NCBI RefSeq assembly: GCF_000455445.1
Contig: NZ_HG417102.1
Coordinates: forward strand, 11,706-60,073
Reading direction: 5' to 3'
Source of the DNA: Hoylesella timonensis 4401737 = DSM 22865 = JCM 15640
GTDB lineage: Bacteria > Bacteroidota > Bacteroidia > Bacteroidales > Bacteroidaceae
Length of the DNA stretch: 48,368 bases
The stretch's first letter is position 1, and every line of letters starts with the position of its first letter. The position numbers and the translations under genes were made by a program. Shown here piece after piece: positions 46,486-48,368 of this stretch. Under the pieces are notes generated by a model that was not told the DNA's origin, made no database searches, and saw only the letters and a program-made list of their open reading frames with translations.

Positions 46486-47457
46486 ATGCCATCACTCAAA
46501 GAAATTAAAACCCGCATTGCCAGTGTAAAGAACACAAGGAAGATTACGAGTGCCATGAAAATGGTTTCGTCGAGTAAGCTTCATCATGCACAAATTCAAA
46601 TAGAGAACATGCTTCCATACGAAAATATGTTGGAACATATTCTTAAATCATTCTTGGCTTCGACACCCGAAAATGATACCATTTTTGATAAAAAGCGTTC
46701 AGAAATTAAAAAAGTCGCTTTGGTTGTTTTTGCATCGAATAGCAGTTTGTGCGGTAGTTTTAATGGCAATGTTCTGAAACTCATGATGCAGGTTATCGAA
46801 GAGTATCGCCACTTGGGAAAAGATAATATTGTAATCTATCCCATTGGTAGGAAAGTTTTTGATAAAGTAAAGAAGTTAGGATTTACACCTGCAGGAAACT
46901 TTAATCATTTGGCGGACAAACCGAATGCCCACGAGTGTCAACAGGTAGCTCGTGAAATCACAAAGAAGTTTGCGCAAGGAGAGCTTGATCAAGTAGAGAT
47001 TATTTATCATCACTTCAAGAGTGCAGGAACACAAATTCTAAAACGCAAGACATTCTTACCCATCGATTTAAGTACAGAAGTGGGTGTGGATAATGATCGT
47101 GACTTGTCTTCGGATCTTGCAACCGCTAAAGCGCAAGAATACTTGCGAAAGAATAAAAAGACTGTGAGCAAGAAGGCTGCAGAAGAAGCAAAGCCATTGA
47201 ATGATAATTTTATTGTTGAGCCAGATATTAGAACTGTGTTAAGTTCATTAATTCCCAAGCAGTTGCATCTCATGTTTTATACCGCCTTGTTAGATAGTGT
47301 TGCCAGTGAACATGCAGCCCGAATGGTGGCAATGCAAACAGCAACAGACAACGCTGATGAGTTGCTAAGCTCCTTAAACTTACAGTTGAATAAGAGTAGA
47401 CAGCAAGCGATTACCAATGAGTTGCTTGATATTGTTGGTGGCTCGATAAATAATTAG
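46486..47457 (+). CDS. atpG: AtpG, ATP synthase F1 subunit gamma
   Basis: 323 residues. N-terminal helix IKTRIASVKNTRKITSAMKMV and C-terminal helix SEHAARMVAMQTATDNADEL pair as the rotor coiled coil. Longer than the usual ~290 because of a lysine/alanine-rich insertion around residues 205-240 (NKKTVSKKAAEEAKP). Last gene of the operon. Confidence 0.97.
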   Translation: MPSLKEIKTRIASVKNTRKITSAMKMVSSSKLHHAQIQIENMLPYENMLEHILKSFLASTPENDTIFDKKRSEIKKVALVVFASNSSLCGSFNGNVLKLMMQVIEEYRHLGKDNIVIYPIGRKVFDKVKKLGFTPAGNFNHLADKPNAHECQQVAREITKKFAQGELDQVEIIYHHFKSAGTQILKRKTFLPIDLSTEVGVDNDRDLSSDLATAKAQEYLRKNKKTVSKKAAEEAKPLNDNFIVEPDIRTVLSSLIPKQLHLMFYTALLDSVASEHAARMVAMQTATDNADELLSSLNLQLNKSRQQAITNELLDIVGGSINN

Positions 47458-47524
47458 TTATCAATAGGAGAGAGGTAATGAGTGCGTGGGGAAAGCACCT
47501 ACTCCTATTTTAGGTTTCCCATAA

Positions 47525-47570
47525 AGATCATATCAGACTGAATAACAAAGTAAGATATGGTCTTTTTTTT
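47525..47570 (+). terminator. Terminator of the atp operon
   Basis: Stem AGATCATATC (47525-47534) / GATATGGTCT (47554-47563) with one wobble pair, directly followed by a run of eight T. Nothing else was recognised between here and the tRNA at 47770. Confidence 0.9.
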
Positions 47571-47769
47571 ATGTCCTCCTTCGTGGCATAACCGAGATTG
47601 AAGACTTATGGTTGACGATATTGTGAGTTTTCAGCTGGTAATACATTAAGTAACAGCAAGCTGCAACCATGTACTTAAAAGCGAACAAAGAAGGCTTATC
47701 AATCTATTAGATTAGAATAGCAGAAGAACTCAAAAAGGGAAATCGTATCCTTTTACTATATCCAAGAAG

Positions 47770-47857
47770 CGGAAGATGAGGGATTCAAACCCCCGATACC
47801 CAAAAAGGGTATACCGGATTTCGAGTCCAGCGCATTCGGTCACTCTGCCAATCTTCC
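47770..47857 (-). tRNA. tRNA-Ser (CGA)
   Basis: Class II tRNA of 88 bases on the minus strand: acceptor GGAAGAT/ATCTTCC, anticodon stem CTGGA/TCCGG with loop CTCGAAA (anticodon CGA), long variable arm (TATACCC-TTTTT-GGGTATC), T arm GGGGG-TTTGAAT-CCCTC. No encoded CCA. A TActTTTG box at 47870-47877 (minus) is its likely promoter. Confidence 0.95.
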
Positions 47858-48079
47858 TAATTTGCCTTGCAAAAGTAAACATAATTCTGCAATCTCCAAA
47901 ATTTTAGACCATTTAATTCTTTGGGAACAATTCAACGCCAATGCGCAGCTATGTTTGTATGGATAAGAATAAGCGTCCTCCAACATTACCTCAAAAACTT
48001 ACTTTCTTTTTGTTCTTGTCTTTTTGCCACACGATAATAATAAGTTTTTTTTGTTAGTTAGAATCTTTGGTTATTTTCA

Positions 48080-48345
48080 GAAAATATTTTACAACACCCC
48101 TTGCATAGCTGCGATATTTTCAACGACCTTCCTCCTTCGTTCAAAATATTGAAATTATGAGCACTTTTCATAAAGTGTTGTATTTCAATATGATATTTAA
48201 GTTTGGGAGAAATTTGGCTCCTCAAATAGTCTTTTTTTTCTTGAAATGCATCACTTCAATGCGACTATTAACATGCTTCAAGCACCTTAAGTCGTGTTAA
48301 TAGTGCCCTTATAACATGCTTTCAATCGCCTTAACTCAGTGCTAT
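48080..48345 (+). repeat. Diverged third copy of the long intergenic repeat
   Basis: Starts with ATTTTACAACACCCCTTGCA, close to TTCTTTACAACACCCCTCTC of copy 1. The later part shows ~43-bp units ACATGCTTCAAGCACCTTAA and ACATGCTTTCAATCGCCTTAA, like the internal units of the other copies. The middle differs. It runs toward the window edge and may continue beyond it. 47878-48079 has no recognised feature. Confidence 0.5.
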
Positions 48346-48368
48346 AGGACAGAAAATAAGTTTTCTTT

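Overview
The window looks like a chromosome segment of a Prevotella-type member of the Bacteroidota. Evidence: the ATP synthase operon has the order beta-epsilon-I-a-c-b-delta-alpha-gamma with the insertions typical of this phylum; there is a PorQ of type IX secretion, an FimB/Mfa2-type fimbrial lipoprotein, an ECF sigma/DUF4974/TonB-receptor module and DUF4837 and DUF4922 proteins; and most promoters fit the Bacteroidota TTTG-N19-22-TAnnTTTG pattern. No plasmid or phage genes are seen. The species is not assigned.

Layout. 1-3.3 kb (minus): tRNA-His, secG, a TPR-like protein, an LptE-like lipoprotein and a sigma-54 activator. 3.36-3.56 kb: a 193-bp MITE-like element. 3.6-7.8 kb (minus): UPF0104-type membrane protein, a PdxA homologue that has lost its metal-binding histidines, a DUF4837 lipoprotein, rlmN. 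7.8-8.8 kb: non-coding, with a palindromic promoter element and copy 1 of a ~430-bp repeat. 8.8-12.6 kb (plus): a DUF4922-SpoIID fusion and an AmpG-like MFS transporter. 12.8-23.6 kb (minus): Mfa2-like lipoprotein, Lrp regulator, ExbB-X-ExbD-ExbD operon, queC-queD-queE, tRNA-Ser(GGA), PagL-like deacylase, TatD, polyprenyl synthase, TonB. 23.7-24.7 kb: porQ. 24.7-25.8 kb: non-coding, with copy 2 of the repeat, inverted relative to copy 1. 25.8-31.8 kb (plus): ECF sigma factor, short anti-sigma protein, TonB receptor and a GH20 hexosaminidase; the sigma operon and the hexosaminidase are preceded by near-identical ~200-bp leaders. 32-35.7 kb (minus): DKNYY-repeat protein, cmk, a pseudouridine synthase, a palindromic repeat region, fabG and a TetR regulator. 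36-38.9 kb: initiator tRNA, flippase, glycosyltransferase. 39-47.5 kb: pfkA and the complete nine-gene F-type ATP synthase operon. 47.7-48.4 kb: tRNA-Ser(CGA) and a diverged third copy of the repeat.

How the genes work together. Envelope functions dominate: protein export (SecG), LPS assembly and lipid A modification (LptE, PagL-like), energy supply to outer-membrane receptors (ExbB/ExbD, TonB, TonB receptor), type IX secretion (PorQ), isoprenoid chains, peptidoglycan turnover (SpoIID fusion with an AmpG-like carrier) and glycan building. Core metabolism is present as glycolysis (PfkA), queuosine precursor synthesis and ATP synthase. The points most worth following are the degenerate PdxA, the HIT/GalT-like motif in the DUF4922-SpoIID fusion, the duplicated leader shared by the sigma operon and the hexosaminidase, and the inverted pair of long structured repeats.
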